Shown in pieces: positions 9,307 to 18,863 of a stretch of DNA of 64,000 bases. The translations under genes were made by a program, and so were the position numbers. The stretch's first letter is position 1. Each line of letters begins with the position of its first letter. The notes beneath the pieces are model-generated. The model ran no database searches. It was not told the origin of the DNA and was given only the letters and a program-made list of their open reading frames with translations. The stretch covers positions 53,529 through 117,528 of the forward strand of contig DAIMKF010000003.1 of assembly GCA_036721855.1 (NCBI GenBank), in the 5' to 3' direction. The DNA is from JAHDNZ01 sp036721855 (GTDB lineage: Bacteria > Bacillota > DTU065).

Positions 9307-9723
9307 ATGAGTGAAGTGAAAGAAAAAGTTGCTTATTTGCGAGGGCTTTTAGCCGGTTTAGGTGAGATGGAGAGTGAAAAAAGCCAGAAACTCTGGGATG
9401 CTATTATGGCGGTTCTAGAACAAATAGCCGATGAGTTAGAGATGCTTGACGAAGACCTTGACAATCTAGGTGAGTATGTCGATTCCATCGATGATGATTT
9501 AGCTGAGGTCGAGGAAAGGGTATTTTGTGAAGAAGATGACTATGAAGAAGACGATGATGACACCCTAACAATGGAATGTGATAATTGCGGCGAAAGTTTT
9601 TTAATTTCTGCCTATAAGCTCTATGGCGATGAAGATATTGTTTGCCCTAATTGTGGTGTTTCCATCTATGAGGATGATGATGATTTAGAAACAATAGATA
9701 TAGATGCTAAAGACGAAGAATAA
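9307..9723 (+). CDS. CD1247 N-terminal domain protein with zinc ribbon
   Basis: A 138-residue acidic protein of unknown function. Residues 1-75 are helical and coiled-coil-like (LRGLLAGLGEMESEK and ELEMLDEDLDNL), matching the domain named after C. difficile CD1247. A very acidic linker follows. The C-terminal part carries two CxxC pairs (CDNCGE and CPNCGV), a treble-clef or zinc-ribbon site. The GGGAGGGG ribosome site is strong. It closes the aro-efp run and is followed at once by a terminator. A regulatory or ribosome-linked role can only be guessed. Confidence 0.82.
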   Translation: MSEVKEKVAYLRGLLAGLGEMESEKSQKLWDAIMAVLEQIADELEMLDEDLDNLGEYVDSIDDDLAEVEERVFCEEDDYEEDDDDTLTMECDNCGESFLISAYKLYGDEDIVCPNCGVSIYEDDDDLETIDIDAKDEE

Positions 9724-9724
9724 A

Positions 9725-9757
9725 AAAATAACTGGCCCTAAAAAGGCCAGTTATTTT
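9725..9757 (+). terminator. Intrinsic terminator of the aro-efp operon
   Basis: A 13-bp perfect stem (9725-9737 with 9745-9757, 7-nt loop) ends in TTATTTT. It starts right after the stop codon of the CD1247-domain gene. The A-rich 5' arm lets it work in both directions. Confidence 0.88.
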
Positions 9758-9832
9758 CATTTAAAAGTTAATTCAAAGAGGTCAAAAAGGAAACTAAGCC
9801 CAAAAAGACAGGCAGCATAAAAAGCCGGTTTT

Positions 9833-10504
9833 TTACCAGTTTAGCAACAGTTTATCTTGGCAAAGACTAAGGGGTAAACTAAATTTAGGGATACCATTAC
9901 AATAAGGTGTTATTTCATAAAGCCCATAATAGATCACTAACTTTTCAGGTTCAAGGTAAAAAGAAAAGTTGCTTTGAGCAAGGGTTTGAATTGCGTCTTC
10001 GAAGTACTCGCTTTTATTAGCCTCGATCTCTTTAATTATCATACTCTCAATAAATTCTTTATAGTTAAAATCCGGACAAAAGAGATCCTTAAGAGTTATT
10101 TTTTGGCCGGTTTTTATATCGAAGGTATAGTTAACAAGCTCATAGATACCATGGGCACCACCGGTAAATTCATAGTAGGTAATATTAACACTTAAAAGGT
10201 TAGCTTCATTTAAGGTGATTTCGTAAGAAATATGCCCATCATATTTTAAGGATTCTCTTAGCGGTTGTTTTTGGTAAGTTAAAAAGTGCTGGTAGAAGTT
10301 ATCGATATCACGTTTTAGGGTACTGTTGATTTTGTCTATAACCGCTTGATTTGCACCACTGATTAAGACAGGATAGGTGATGTCAATGTTCATTAATTGA
10401 GATCGATACTCAAGTGAACCTTCTAAAAGTTTGGGAGCAGCTAAAGTCAGGACAGAGAGAAAACAAAAAAACATCAAGTAAAAAAGGAAGCTTTTTTTGG
10501 ACAC
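9833..10504 (-). CDS. DUF4163/DUF3298 exported protein
   Basis: A 223-residue protein with an N-terminal hydrophobic segment (FLFYLMFFCFLSVLTL) acting as signal peptide or anchor, then a DUF4163 region and a DUF3298 region (TGGAHGIYELVNYTFD, LKDLF). The same pair occurs in RsiV-like anti-sigma factors and PdaC-type proteins, so an extracytoplasmic sensing or peptidoglycan-related role is possible. No cytoplasmic anti-sigma domain is present here. GTG at 10504 is preferred over 10513 because GAGGTG sits 6 nt before it. It is a lone minus-strand gene. Confidence 0.8.
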   Translation of the reverse strand: MSKKSFLFYLMFFCFLSVLTLAAPKLLEGSLEYRSQLMNIDITYPVLISGANQAVIDKINSTLKRDIDNFYQHFLTYQKQPLRESLKYDGHISYEITLNEANLLSVNITYYEFTGGAHGIYELVNYTFDIKTGQKITLKDLFCPDFNYKEFIESMIIKEIEANKSEYFEDAIQTLAQSNFSFYLEPEKLVIYYGLYEITPYCNGIPKFSLPLSLCQDKLLLNW

Positions 10505-10637
10505 GTAAATCACCTCATTGTCACTTTTTTAAGTAACGTTGGCTATTAATTTTATTGTATCACAATTACCCCCTTAAAAGGGGTTTTCTAGAAACTTGTG
10601 ATGAATTAAAGAGGGTTCGAGTACTTCTATGTCAGAT

Positions 10638-11189
10638 TCATCGTAATCTGTTTGGGTCTTTCTTGTGGCTGTACAGGTAGCTTGCCTTGTGCGTTAGCGA
10701 TGGTATTTTACTATCCTTTGTTAGTTGGTAGTATAGTCCTCCGTAAGAGAAACCACTGCCATCGGTGACAAGACGATCCTCTTTAACACAAAGGATAGTA
10801 CTAAGGTCAATGCCATCCTCAAGTTGCCTAAAAACACTCTCGGAGTTTTCTGACTCCACTGAAAATTGTTCGCTAAATCCATCGATATATCCAACTAGAA
10901 AGGCATTTGCTTCCATGGTATTAATTTTTTCGATTAGTTCTTGGAAATGGGCGAAATCAGCATATTGATATACTTCCGACTGTTTGAGTTTCCAAAAAAG
11001 CTCTTGTTCCAAGGAGGTGGGTGTGTTGAGGTCAAATCTTGAGTTGTTTGAGGCAAGTACTTTGACCCATATGGCCTTTGCTTTAGGTGACACGTTAAAT
11101 TTATGCAAAAGAACCAAACCTACACTGTGGCTTAGAGAGATTGATGGAAAGGAGCTTGAGTATTCATGAGGTATCTGCTTAAAAATCAC
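10638..11189 (-). pseudogene. Remnant of an ISNCY/IS1202-type transposase (C-terminal part)
   Basis: The last 130 or so residues of this 183-codon frame resemble the C-terminal end of ISNCY-family DDE transposases: TMEANAFLVGYIDGF, SVFRQLEDGIDLSTILCVKEDR, and FSYGGLYYQL. The first 50 residues do not resemble a transposase, and no catalytic DDE region is present, so this is a 3' fragment. No terminal inverted repeats could be paired. It abuts the broken ABC exporter that starts at 11166. Confidence 0.65.
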
Positions 11190-11593
11190 CGAAATCTTCT
11201 TTTGCGCGCCTTTTTCTTTATCGGTCTAAGTCCTCTCATGCCAATCGCCTTATATTTCGCCTGAGGCTAGATGCTGGGCACAGGAATGGCGGGGGGGATG
11301 GACGGAGACTCTTACTACTGACCATCATACTCTTTCTGGGGGCGCTAATCCGCTCTGGAGCAGATTACTTATTCAGTCTATGCTATCGTAGTGCAACAAC
11401 TCAAAGTATACTCGATATGCGAAAGAACATTTTTCATGCTCTTGTGGGGCGTAGTTTCCGTTCTTTCCTGCATAGAGAACAGGGGGAATATCTTGCTCTC
11501 TTCTCTGAGCAAATGCATTCCGAGCAAATGCATACTTGGAATTTTACTTGCTTTCAATCTTGGTATGGATTGTTGCAGATAATTATACAGTAA
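11166..11593 (+). pseudogene. Decayed ABC exporter, membrane-domain fragment
   Basis: From ATG 11166 one frame reads MRYLLKNHRNLLLRAFFF and stops near 11261. A second frame then continues as LLLLTIILFLGALIRSGADY, later DMRKNIFHALVGRSFRSFL and HREQGEYLALFSEQ, stopping at 11593. Together these resemble the first two or three membrane helices of a peptide/multidrug ABC exporter (the R-x-x-I/L-F...L and GEYLxLF pattern). The frame break and the missing ATPase half mark it as a dead fragment. The predicted frames share no stop-free reading across the junction. Confidence 0.6.
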
Positions 11594-11689
11594 ATTTTAC
11601 ATTTGTTCTACGCGTCAACTTATAAAAGAATGTTACCCAAGCCAAGCTTGGGCCTAGCTTGGGTAGGGGGGTAAACCCTAGAGTAAAGT

Positions 11690-11764
11690 AAAATACTATC
11701 CCGAAAAATCGGCTTGGGTTTAACGTATAACATGGCGTTATTCGCATTTTCGGCATAGTATTTT
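11690..11764. repeat. Long inverted repeat upstream of copA
   Basis: Arms 11690-11707 and 11747-11764 pair over 17 of 18 positions (AAAATACTAT and CCGAAAA against their complements), enclosing a 39-nt loop. The right arm ends in a run of T. It could be a large terminator-like hairpin, a leader structure before copA, or the ends of a small decayed element. The 11594-11861 gap also has the palindromic CCAAGCTTGG set inside ACCCAAG...CTTGGGT (11637-11664). No gene was found in the gap. Confidence 0.6.
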
Positions 11765-11871
11765 TTTCGCTATACTCGGTTAGAATAACAGGATACTGAA
11801 AGAGGGTTGCAATTACTTTTTCAAATAATAATACATAAGGAAAAGCTAAGAACTAAAAAATATGCTTAAAG

Positions 11872-11888
11872 ACACCCTTAGGGGGTAT
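11872..11888. promoter_or_regulatory. CsoR-type operator before copA
   Basis: The sequence ACACCC-TTA-GGGGGTAT is a GC-rich core with AT-rich flanks, the typical shape of CsoR-family operators. It lies 25 nt before the copA GTG start, and TATAAAT overlapping its right end could be a -10 element. A csoR-type gene follows copA, so feedback control by metal is the natural reading. Confidence 0.6.
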
Positions 11889-11912
11889 AAATATGGCAGT
11901 GAGGTGATCAAA

Positions 11913-14342
11913 GTGCAAAAAGTAAAGCTCGAAAAAACAATAACCGGTATGAGTTGTGCAGCTTGTGCTTTGCGTCTGGAGGAGGGTTTAAAACAACTAC
12001 CAGGTGTTATTGAGAGCAGTGTTAATTTTGCAACCGATAAAGCCCGGGTAGTATATGATAAAGCAGTTCTTTCGGAAGCAGATATCGATAAGCTAATAGT
12101 TGATTTTGGCTACGGTATTGCCAATGAAAAAGCAGTTTTTGATATTACCGGTATGAGTTGTGCATCTTGTGCTTTGCGGATTGAAAAGGGCCTTTCTAAC
12201 CTAGAAGGCATTAATAAAGCCCAGGTTAATCTCGCTACCAATGAAGCTAGGGTAATATATGACCCCAATTTTATTACTCCGGCACAAATCGGGGTTTTTA
12301 TTAAAGGCTTAGGATATGAGGCCCAGATTAAAGCAGACATTTTACTTGATCCAAAGACTAATCACCAGGCCATGGAGCTGAGAAAGCAAAAACAAAGATT
12401 TATGACCGCAGCCTTTTTTTCTTTACCTTTGGTACTTATTATGATGCTGCATATGGCACAAGTAGAGCTACACCCTTTGTTAAAAAGCGACTATCTACAG
12501 TTGTTACTGGCCACACCGGTTCAGTTTTGGGCAGGCTACCAGTTTTACCGCGATAGCTTCTATGCCCTTAAAGCCAAAAGTGCAAATATGTCTGTTTTAG
12601 TTGCCCTGGGAACTACATCAGCCTATGTTTATAGTATCGTCTCCCTGTTTTGGGGAGAGAAACTAGGCATTAGCGGGGTTTACTTTGAAACCTCAGCCTT
12701 GATAATAACATTAATTATTTTAGGTAAGTATCTGGAAGCCTTAGCTAAAGGGAAAACTTCAGAGGCTATTAAAAAACTGCTGAGTTTAGCCGCCAAAACA
12801 GCTCGTGTTTATCAAGGGGGAGAATTTGTTGAAGTGGCCATTGAGACTGTTAAGACTGATGATCTGATTAAGGTATTACCGGGTGAAAAAGTTCCGGTTG
12901 ACGGTGTTATTGTCTCAGGTCGATCGGCTATAGATGAATCCATGGTAACAGGCGAGTCTTTGCCGGTAGAAAAAAATGTGGGAGATTATGTCATTGGGGC
13001 GACAATCAATAAAACAGGTTCATTTACTTTTAAGGCGACCAAGGTTAAAGGGGATACTTTTTTAGCCCAAGTGATCAGGGTTGTTGAAGAGGCGCAAAGC
13101 TCAAAGGCGCCCATCGAACGCTTCGCAGATTATGTGGCGGCCCGTTTTGTACCGGCAGTTATTATAGTAGCAGTTGCAACATTTTTACTCTGGTTTCTTT
13201 TCTGGCAAAGGGGTGATTTAACTAGGGCTCTATTAAATTTCACAGCGGTTTTGGTTATTGCCTGCCCTTGTGCACTTGGTCTGGCCACTCCGACCTCAAT
13301 TATGGTAGCTACAGGCAAAGGAGCCGAAAACGGCATTCTGATTAAGGGCGGAGAATATCTGGAAAAAGTTCATAAAATCAATGCTTTAGTTCTGGATAAA
13401 ACAGGTACCTTAACCAAAGGAGAGCCTGAAGTGACCGATATTATTTCTGTAGGTGAACTCTCTAGGGAAAAACTGCTGCAAATTGCCGCCAGTTTAGAGA
13501 GTAAATCAGAACATCCTCTGGCCGAAGCCATATTAAAAAGAGCTAAGGGAGGGAATTTCGAGGAGACTGAAGAGTTTGTCGCTTTACCCGGCAGAGGGTT
13601 AATGGCTTACCTAAGCGGTAAAAAAGTCATAATTGGCAATAGGCTGTTGCTAGAGGAAGAAAAACTTAAATACCAAGATTATGAAGGGCAAATTGCTAGC
13701 CTTGAAGCTGAAGGTAAAACAGTTATGCTTTTAGGGATAGATAACAGTCTGCAAGGTATTATTGCTGTGGCAGATACCCTTAAGGAGAACGCAGCTGAAG
13801 TAGTAAAAACTTTAACAAAGCTCAAGATTCAGGTATATCTATTAACAGGAGATAACTGGCAAACGGCTAAGGCCATAGCCAAAGAGTTAGGCCTTCAAAA
13901 TGTTTTGGCCGAGGTTTTGCCGGAGAAAAAGGCTGCGGAGATATTAAGACTAAAAGAGGCCGGTTTAGTCGTTGGCATGGTAGGTGACGGTATCAACGAT
14001 GCTCCGGCTTTAGCTACCGCCCATGTAGGTATGGCCTTGGCCACAGGTACTGATATTGCTATCGAGGCAGCTCAGCTCACTTTGTTAAAAGGTGATTTGG
14101 CCTTAATACCTGCAGCAATCGATTTAAGTCACAAAACCATGAAAAATATTCGCGAGAATCTTTTTTGGGCTTTGTTTTACAACTCGTTAGGTATTCCCCT
14201 GGCAGCCCTGGGTTTGCTTTCACCGGTTTTAGCAGCTGCAGCCATGGCTTTTAGTTCAGTATCAGTAGTTACTAACTCCTTAAGACTTAAAAGATGGCAA
14301 AACCCCTATCAGCATTTGAAAGGTGGGCAAAACATTGGTTGA
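11913..14342 (+). CDS. copA: Copper-exporting P-type ATPase
   Basis: An 809-residue P1B-1 ATPase that pumps Cu(I) out of the cytoplasm. Two N-terminal HMA domains carry GMSCAACA (Cys near 15 and 18) and GMSCASCA (near 82 and 85). The membrane site [11 protein letters not shown] is near 450, DKTGT near 495, SEHPLAEA follows, and [10 protein letters not shown] is near 691. Two HMA domains plus CPC and PTS fit copper rather than Zn/Cd. I use GTG 11913, which has GAGGTGA 5 nt upstream and begins just before the first HMA domain. A longer frame from 11862 would translate through the operator-like site. Its end overlaps csoR. Confidence 0.94.
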   Translation: MQKVKLEKTITGMSCAACALRLEEGLKQLPGVIESSVNFATDKARVVYDKAVLSEADIDKLIVDFGYGIANEKAVFDITGMSCASCALRIEKGLSNLEGINKAQVNLATNEARVIYDPNFITPAQIGVFIKGLGYEAQIKADILLDPKTNHQAMELRKQKQRFMTAAFFSLPLVLIMMLHMAQVELHPLLKSDYLQLLLATPVQFWAGYQFYRDSFYALKAKSANMSVLVALGTTSAYVYSIVSLFWGEKLGISGVYFETSALIITLIILGKYLEALAKGKTSEAIKKLLSLAAKTARVYQGGEFVEVAIETVKTDDLIKVLPGEKVPVDGVIVSGRSAIDESMVTGESLPVEKNVGDYVIGATINKTGSFTFKATKVKGDTFLAQVIRVVEEAQSSKAPIERFADYVAARFVPAVIIVAVATFLLWFLFWQRGDLTRALLNFTAVLVIACPCALGLATPTSIMVATGKGAENGILIKGGEYLEKVHKINALVLDKTGTLTKGEPEVTDIISVGELSREKLLQIAASLESKSEHPLAEAILKRAKGGNFEETEEFVALPGRGLMAYLSGKKVIIGNRLLLEEEKLKYQDYEGQIASLEAEGKTVMLLGIDNSLQGIIAVADTLKENAAEVVKTLTKLKIQVYLLTGDNWQTAKAIAKELGLQNVLAEVLPEKKAAEILRLKEAGLVVGMVGDGINDAPALATAHVGMALATGTDIAIEAAQLTLLKGDLALIPAAIDLSHKTMKNIRENLFWALFYNSLGIPLAALGLLSPVLAAAAMAFSSVSVVTNSLRLKRWQNPYQHLKGGQNIG

Positions 14343-14509
14343 AGATAAAACTAACTTGATTAACAGATTAAACCGGATAGAGGGCCAGATCCGTGGTATT
14401 AAGGGTATGGTCGAAGAAGATAAACACCGTTTAGATATTCTCCATCAGATCTGGGCTGTACATGCTGCTTTAAACAAAACCGGCGAGATATTACTTGAAA
14501 ACTATACGC
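14335..14509 (+). pseudogene. csoR: CsoR-family repressor, 5' fragment (gene split by insertion)
   Basis: From TTG 14335 (AAAGGTGG upstream) the frame encodes the first ~58 residues of a CsoR/RcnR-type four-helix repressor: LINRLNRIEGQIRGIKGMVEE, then LDILHQIWAVHAALNKT and ILLENY. After codon 58 it runs into foreign DNA, and the frame continues meaninglessly to 14694. The natural 3' end sits at 18864-19103 on the other side of the insert. The first metal-ligand Cys of CsoR is absent (HRLDIL instead of YCxDIL). The overlap with the copA end suggests that it was once translated together with copA. Confidence 0.78.
14359..14505 (+). repeat. Direct repeat of csoR, left copy
   Basis: These 147 bp recur at 18864-19010. 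The first 103 bp are identical. The last 44 bp hold seven differences, mostly at third codon positions. It marks the left border of the 4.4-kb inserted segment. Confidence 0.9.
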
Positions 14510-14680
14510 ATGGACTATATGACACTCAAAGAAGCAAGCGAGAAGTGGGGTATCACGCCCTCCACGATAAATTATTAATGCGTCAATGGCCGTATCCCCG
14601 ACGCGGTCAAAGTGGCGTCTGTTTGGCTTATACCGAAAAGCGCGGAGAAGCCAGCAGACAGGCGGCGAAAAACAAGATAA
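14510..14680 (+). pseudogene. Small HTH (MerR-like) DNA-binding protein with a nonsense codon
   Basis: One frame reads MDYMTLKEASEKWGITPSTI, then NY, a TAA at 14576-14578, and continues CVNGRIPDAVKVASVWLIPK to a natural stop at 14680. It resembles the ~55-residue excisionase-like HTH proteins common in Firmicute mobile elements, where the stop position would normally be Tyr. A single base change would restore it. Its position at the left end of the inserted segment fits a mobile-element origin. Confidence 0.65.
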
Positions 14681-14738
14681 AAGTTGATAAATAGTAGATT
14701 TATTCTTGATAGCATTAAGCGTCCAGGGAGGTGTTGAA

Positions 14739-15413
14739 ATGCGAAACAAGATTTTGATTGCCGATGATGAAGCGGATATTGTCGCTATGCTTGGCAGCTT
14801 TTTTGAGGGCAACGGCTATGAAGTTTTGCGGGCTTACAACGGAGTTGAAACGCTTAAACAGGCCGAACACAAGCCGGACATTATTCTGCTGGACATAAAT
14901 ATGCCCAGATTAGATGGTTTGGACGTATGCAAGCGCATCCGGGACCATGTATCTTGCCCTATACTGTTTTTGACCGCACGAATAGAGGATGCTGATAAAG
15001 TGACGGGCTTTGCCGTGGGTGGTGATGATTATATCGTCAAGCCCTTTTCCCTTGCAGAGTTGAACGCTCGCGTTTCTGCTCATTTGCGACGAGAAAACAG
15101 ACATCAACATAAGGCGCAAATCAAGTTTACCGGCGACCTTACCGTAGATTATTCGCAGCGTTGTCTATACTGCAAAGATGAAAAAATCTCCCTTGCAAAA
15201 AAAGAGTTTGAGATCGTGGAGTTGTTATCTCAAAATGTGGGACAGGTTTTTGACAAGGAACGGATTTATGAAAGAATATGGGGCTTCGACGGAGAGGGCG
15301 ACAGCAGCGTTGTAGCCGAGCATATCCGCAGGGTGCGCGCGAAAATTGCTCCCTATACAAGCAGAACATATATAGAAACAGTTTGGGGGTGCGGCTACAA
15401 ATGGTCAAAGTAA
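14739..15413 (+). CDS. OmpR-family response regulator
   Basis: A 224-residue two-component regulator. The receiver domain (1-115) has the acidic pocket ADDE, the phosphorylated Asp in LLDINMP near residue 53, and the Lys of IVKPFS near 104. The C-terminal winged helix ends in ERIYERIWG...VAEHIRRVRAKI and YIETVWGCGYKW. A GGGAGGTG ribosome site supports ATG 14739. It overlaps the kinase gene by 13 nt. With the kinase and ABC pair it resembles VanRS- or bacitracin-type resistance cassettes. Codons are richer in G+C at the third position than those of neighbouring core genes, which suggests transfer. Confidence 0.92.
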   Translation: MRNKILIADDEADIVAMLGSFFEGNGYEVLRAYNGVETLKQAEHKPDIILLDINMPRLDGLDVCKRIRDHVSCPILFLTARIEDADKVTGFAVGGDDYIVKPFSLAELNARVSAHLRRENRHQHKAQIKFTGDLTVDYSQRCLYCKDEKISLAKKEFEIVELLSQNVGQVFDKERIYERIWGFDGEGDSSVVAEHIRRVRAKIAPYTSRTYIETVWGCGYKWSK

Positions 15414-16579
15414 ACTCGCCTTTGCGAAACTTGTCATTGAGAAAAAGCATTATCGGCTACATTACTGTGTTTACCTTTCTCGGCTTGTTATTAAGCGCCT
15501 TGACAGCCTCATTTTGTAATATTGAAGCAACGCGCATCAAAGCGTCATATCCCGCATCAGGCAAAATGTATTATTTAACTACGGAGGATGGCAAGCAATT
15601 AGGCGAAGGCGCCAAAATAGGAACTACCCCTACCGTCTTATCGGAGAAAGACGAAAGGCTTGTTGCTGTGTTGGAGTTCATTCCGTTTGTGGCGATACCG
15701 CTTTATTCTGCGTTGTGCATCCTTTTGGCGGCGGTGTTATTCTACCGAAACAAGCTCAAAAAGCCGCTTTCCCTGCTGACGGCGGCCTCCGACAAGATTT
15801 CACACAATGACTTGGATTTCTCGGTTACTTACGAAAGTATCGATGAGTTGGGTAGGCTTTGTGCCTCATTTGAAACGATGCGACGGGCGCTTTCAGAAAA
15901 CTTTTCCGATATGTGGCGACAGATGGAAGAACGGAAACAGTTAAATGCCGCCTTTGCCCACGACCTGCGTACCCCGCTCACCGTTCTAAAAGGGTACAAT
16001 GAAATGCTGCAAGCGAACGACAACCAACAGGCGAGAGACACGGCGCTTACTATGCAAAAGCATATTTCCCGCATGGAACGGTATGTCGATAGCATGAGCC
16101 GCTTGCAGCGGCTTGAAGATACCGAGCCGGAATACCGAACAATACAGTTGCAGGAGTTTGTGACTTTTTTATCAGCAGATGCGGGATTGGTCTGCACGGA
16201 AGCGGGAAAGGAACTTGTATTTGAAAATCGTACTGCTGCATCGCAAGCATACCTTGACCCGGAAACGATTTCGCAAGTATTCAACAATCTAATTTCCAAC
16301 GCCGCTCGTTATGCCGTTTCTCACGTTCACGTCATTTTTGAAGATAATGGCGACGGGCTATGTCTGTCCGTAGCTGATGATGGAAATGGTTTTTCATCAT
16401 CAGCCTTACAAAACGCTGCTAGGCCATATTTTACGGAGGAAACAAACCACACGGAGCATTTCGGCCTCGGCTTATATATCTGCAAAATCCTATGCCAACA
16501 TCACGGCGGCGATTTTAAGCTGGCAAACAGCGATACCGGCGGCATTGTTTCAGCATTTTTCAAGGCTGTCGCCATGTAG
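15401..16579 (+). CDS. Sensor histidine kinase (VanS-like)
   Basis: A 392-residue membrane kinase, partner of the preceding regulator. One membrane helix lies near residues 17-40 and another near 95-118, with a short extracytoplasmic loop of about 55 residues. A HAMP-like segment (PLSLLTAASDKISHNDLDF) follows, then the phosphoacceptor box AFAHDLRTPLTVLKGYNEM near 190, and N and G boxes (NLISNAARYA, DDGNGF, GLGLYICK). The small external loop suits kinases that sense cell-wall stress or an antibiotic, possibly through the ABC transporter encoded next. Its start is set by MVKVNS at ATG 15401. Confidence 0.92.
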   Translation: MVKVNSPLRNLSLRKSIIGYITVFTFLGLLLSALTASFCNIEATRIKASYPASGKMYYLTTEDGKQLGEGAKIGTTPTVLSEKDERLVAVLEFIPFVAIPLYSALCILLAAVLFYRNKLKKPLSLLTAASDKISHNDLDFSVTYESIDELGRLCASFETMRRALSENFSDMWRQMEERKQLNAAFAHDLRTPLTVLKGYNEMLQANDNQQARDTALTMQKHISRMERYVDSMSRLQRLEDTEPEYRTIQLQEFVTFLSADAGLVCTEAGKELVFENRTAASQAYLDPETISQVFNNLISNAARYAVSHVHVIFEDNGDGLCLSVADDGNGFSSSALQNAARPYFTEETNHTEHFGLGLYICKILCQHHGGDFKLANSDTGGIVSAFFKAVAM

Positions 16580-16666
16580 ATAAAAAGTTGAGTATTTCCT
16601 TTTATACTCTCCTTACAGACATAAGGGGAGTAGTTTTTTGTTCCCCTTGGCGGAAGGAGCTTATCA

Positions 16667-17539
16667 ATGGAACTGAAAATCAATTCGCTAACAAAGAGCT
16701 ACGGCAGCAAAACCGCCGTAGAGCATTTGAACCTTTCTTTCTCAAATGGAGTTTACGGTTTGCTTGGCGCAAACGGCGCGGGCAAAACGACGCTTATGCG
16801 CTTGTTATGCGCTATTCAAACGCCTACCTCTGGCAAAATCACGCTGGATGGAAAAAACATAATGAGCATGGGAGAGCGTTACCGCGAGCTTTTGGGGTAT
16901 CTTCCACAGCATTTTGCCTATTACCCGGATTTTACAGCGTTAGACTTTTTGCTGTATATCGCCACCCTAAAAGGGTTGTGTGAGAAAGACGCAAAACGGA
17001 AAGCAAAAGAGTTGCTTGAAGCGGTCGGCCTATCCGCGGAAAGCCATCACAAAATCAAAACCTTTTCAGGCGGCACGAAACAGCGTTTGGGCATAACGCA
17101 AGCTGTGTTGAATGATCCGCACATTTTGATTTTAGATGAGCCAACGGCAGGACTTGACCCGAAAGAGCGCGTGCGCTTTCGCAATCTAATCAGCGCATTT
17201 TCCAAGGACAGGATCGTTATTCTGTCTACGCACATCGTCTCGGATATTGAGTATATAGCCGAAGAAATCATTATGATGAAGTCAGGAAAAGCGCTTCATA
17301 TTGGCAAAGCAAATGAAATCACTTCTGAGATTGACGGCGAGGTATGGGAATGTGTTGTGCCGACAAGCCGCGCCGTACAATACGCGGCAACTTTTAATGT
17401 CAGCAATTTGCGAAACATTGAGAATAACCAAACCGTACTACGCATTGTTTCAGAGATTGTTCCTATGGCCGGAGCGGCGAAAGTACAACCGAATTTGGAG
17501 GATTTGTACCTTTTTTATTTCAAAGGAGATAACGACTAA
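16667..17539 (+). CDS. ABC transporter ATP-binding protein (BcrA-type)
   Basis: A 290-residue ATPase. Walker A GANGAGKTT is near residues 33-41, the signature SGGTKQRLG near 133, and Walker B LILDEPTAGLDP near 151. The C-terminal ~70 residues resemble those of bacitracin/lantibiotic self-protection ATPases. Its partner permease overlaps at a TAATG junction. An 87-nt leader after the kinase gene contains an AAGGGGA...TCCCCTT hairpin (16623-16648), which may set transporter expression apart from the regulators. Confidence 0.9.
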   Translation: MELKINSLTKSYGSKTAVEHLNLSFSNGVYGLLGANGAGKTTLMRLLCAIQTPTSGKITLDGKNIMSMGERYRELLGYLPQHFAYYPDFTALDFLLYIATLKGLCEKDAKRKAKELLEAVGLSAESHHKIKTFSGGTKQRLGITQAVLNDPHILILDEPTAGLDPKERVRFRNLISAFSKDRIVILSTHIVSDIEYIAEEIIMMKSGKALHIGKANEITSEIDGEVWECVVPTSRAVQYAATFNVSNLRNIENNQTVLRIVSEIVPMAGAAKVQPNLEDLYLFYFKGDND

Positions 17540-18615
17540 TGAGAAAGCTGATAGCGTTTGAGTTAAAGAAAATACTAACGAAGCGTCTGACGCTGATTGC
17601 GATTGCGACTGTACTGCTGCTAAATATTGTGTTTGCGGTTTCAACCCTTCAATCCATGTACGCTTGTGACGGTGTAAACCACGAGGCCGGCGGTCTTGCC
17701 GCAGTACGTCTTGATAAGGAGATAGCCGAGAAATATCACGGCACTTTAACAGACAAAAAAGTGCAGCGAATGTTGGCAGATTTCAAACCAACTTCTGATT
17801 TGCAGGGGATGAACGTAGCATACTTATATCAAAACGCTACGCAATCCTCCGTTCATGCGCGATTTTCGGACATGAACGGGAATCGGAATGGGTTAAGCGT
17901 TTCCGACGTGTTTGGCGACGAGGAAATAAAAATCGGGTATGTGGCTGGCTGGCTCGGCGTAAGCGAATACATGGCACGGGTTTTCATAGTTCTATCCTTT
18001 GTGGCTGTTTTAATTATCGCACCTGTTTTTTCCGGCGAATATGGAGGCGTTGATAGCTTAATACTGACTACGAAGTACGGAAAGACCAAATGTGGCAAAG
18101 CGAAAAGCATAGCTGCTCTTTTATCTACGCTCACCGTGACAGCATTTTTTGCAGCGTTCAATATTATCCTCGCTCTTATTGTTTATGGGCGCGAGGGTTT
18201 GGATTGCAGCATCCTCTTTGCCCCGACGATGTTTGTAGAGGGCTTTATCCCATTTAATATTACCTGTTTGACGCTGATTGCCTATCAAACGCTGTTAGCT
18301 TTTACTTGTACGATAGGCGTTGCGGGGATTACGTTGCTTTTTTCGTCAATTTGTAAAAATCAGATTGTGGCGTTGGTAGCGTCCGTTGCCGTCCTCGTCT
18401 TACCGTTCGTACTGCCTATTGCGGTAGAAAGCCCTATTTTTCGGTTGGTTACTTTAACGCCGCTCTATCATGCGCAGTTCGTTTTCATTATGTCGCTTGA
18501 ACAAATGAGCAACGGCGCTTTATATGCAATATGGGCTGTTCCAGTTGCGATAGCTTTAATCTTGCTTGGCTCCATTGTTTCACGGCGGGTTTTCGCAAGA
18601 CATCAAGTTTCATGA
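17539..18615 (+). CDS. ABC-2 type transporter permease
   Basis: A 358-residue integral membrane protein, translationally coupled to the ATPase by a TAATG overlap. One helix lies near residues 20-38, then an extracytoplasmic domain of about 110 residues, then five helices from about 150 to the end (VFIVLSFVAVLIIAPVFSGEY, VALVASVAVLVLPFVLP). This one-plus-five layout is common among ABC-2 permeases that export or protect against peptide antibiotics. The substrate is unknown. It is the last gene of the inserted segment. Confidence 0.87.
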   Translation: MRKLIAFELKKILTKRLTLIAIATVLLLNIVFAVSTLQSMYACDGVNHEAGGLAAVRLDKEIAEKYHGTLTDKKVQRMLADFKPTSDLQGMNVAYLYQNATQSSVHARFSDMNGNRNGLSVSDVFGDEEIKIGYVAGWLGVSEYMARVFIVLSFVAVLIIAPVFSGEYGGVDSLILTTKYGKTKCGKAKSIAALLSTLTVTAFFAAFNIILALIVYGREGLDCSILFAPTMFVEGFIPFNITCLTLIAYQTLLAFTCTIGVAGITLLFSSICKNQIVALVASVAVLVLPFVLPIAVESPIFRLVTLTPLYHAQFVFIMSLEQMSNGALYAIWAVPVAIALILLGSIVSRRVFARHQVS

Positions 18616-18863
18616 TTTCAAGTCATGCAAAGCTGCTGATTACTGATCTATGAGTGGCTAATGCGGTGGCTTTGAAATAAAAATAAAGGCTGGCGTTTTC
18701 CTTTTGAAAAATAGGGTTTCGGAGGGTGTATCAAATGCGCCCTTTTTTGAGGATTTGGTGGCATGAACGAGGATGCCGCCATGCTGCATTTTAGACCCTA
18801 ACAAAAACAAACTTTACTCTTCAAAAAAAGCCCGTCCCCAGCATGGGGAAGTCTTGCCTATGA
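18616..18863. other. Non-coding tail of the inserted segment
   Basis: No convincing gene. It contains a short hairpin CCCCA-gca-TGGGG (18836-18848) 15 nt before the right csoR copy. The base composition resembles the inserted genes rather than the surrounding core. No recombinase gene, terminal inverted repeat or recognisable origin was found. Confidence 0.5.

Noticed and set aside
11391..11582. 63-codon plus-strand frame
   Set aside because: The exporter-like sequence is in a different frame over the same bases, so this is a shadow.
14323..14694. 123-codon frame as a full CsoR protein
   Set aside because: Only the first ~58 codons after TTG 14335 are CsoR. The rest is an out-of-frame reading of the inserted HTH gene.
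16588..16983. 131-codon plus-strand frame overlapping the ABC ATPase
   Set aside because: The ATPase frame shows Walker A and the right ribosome site; this frame is a shadow.
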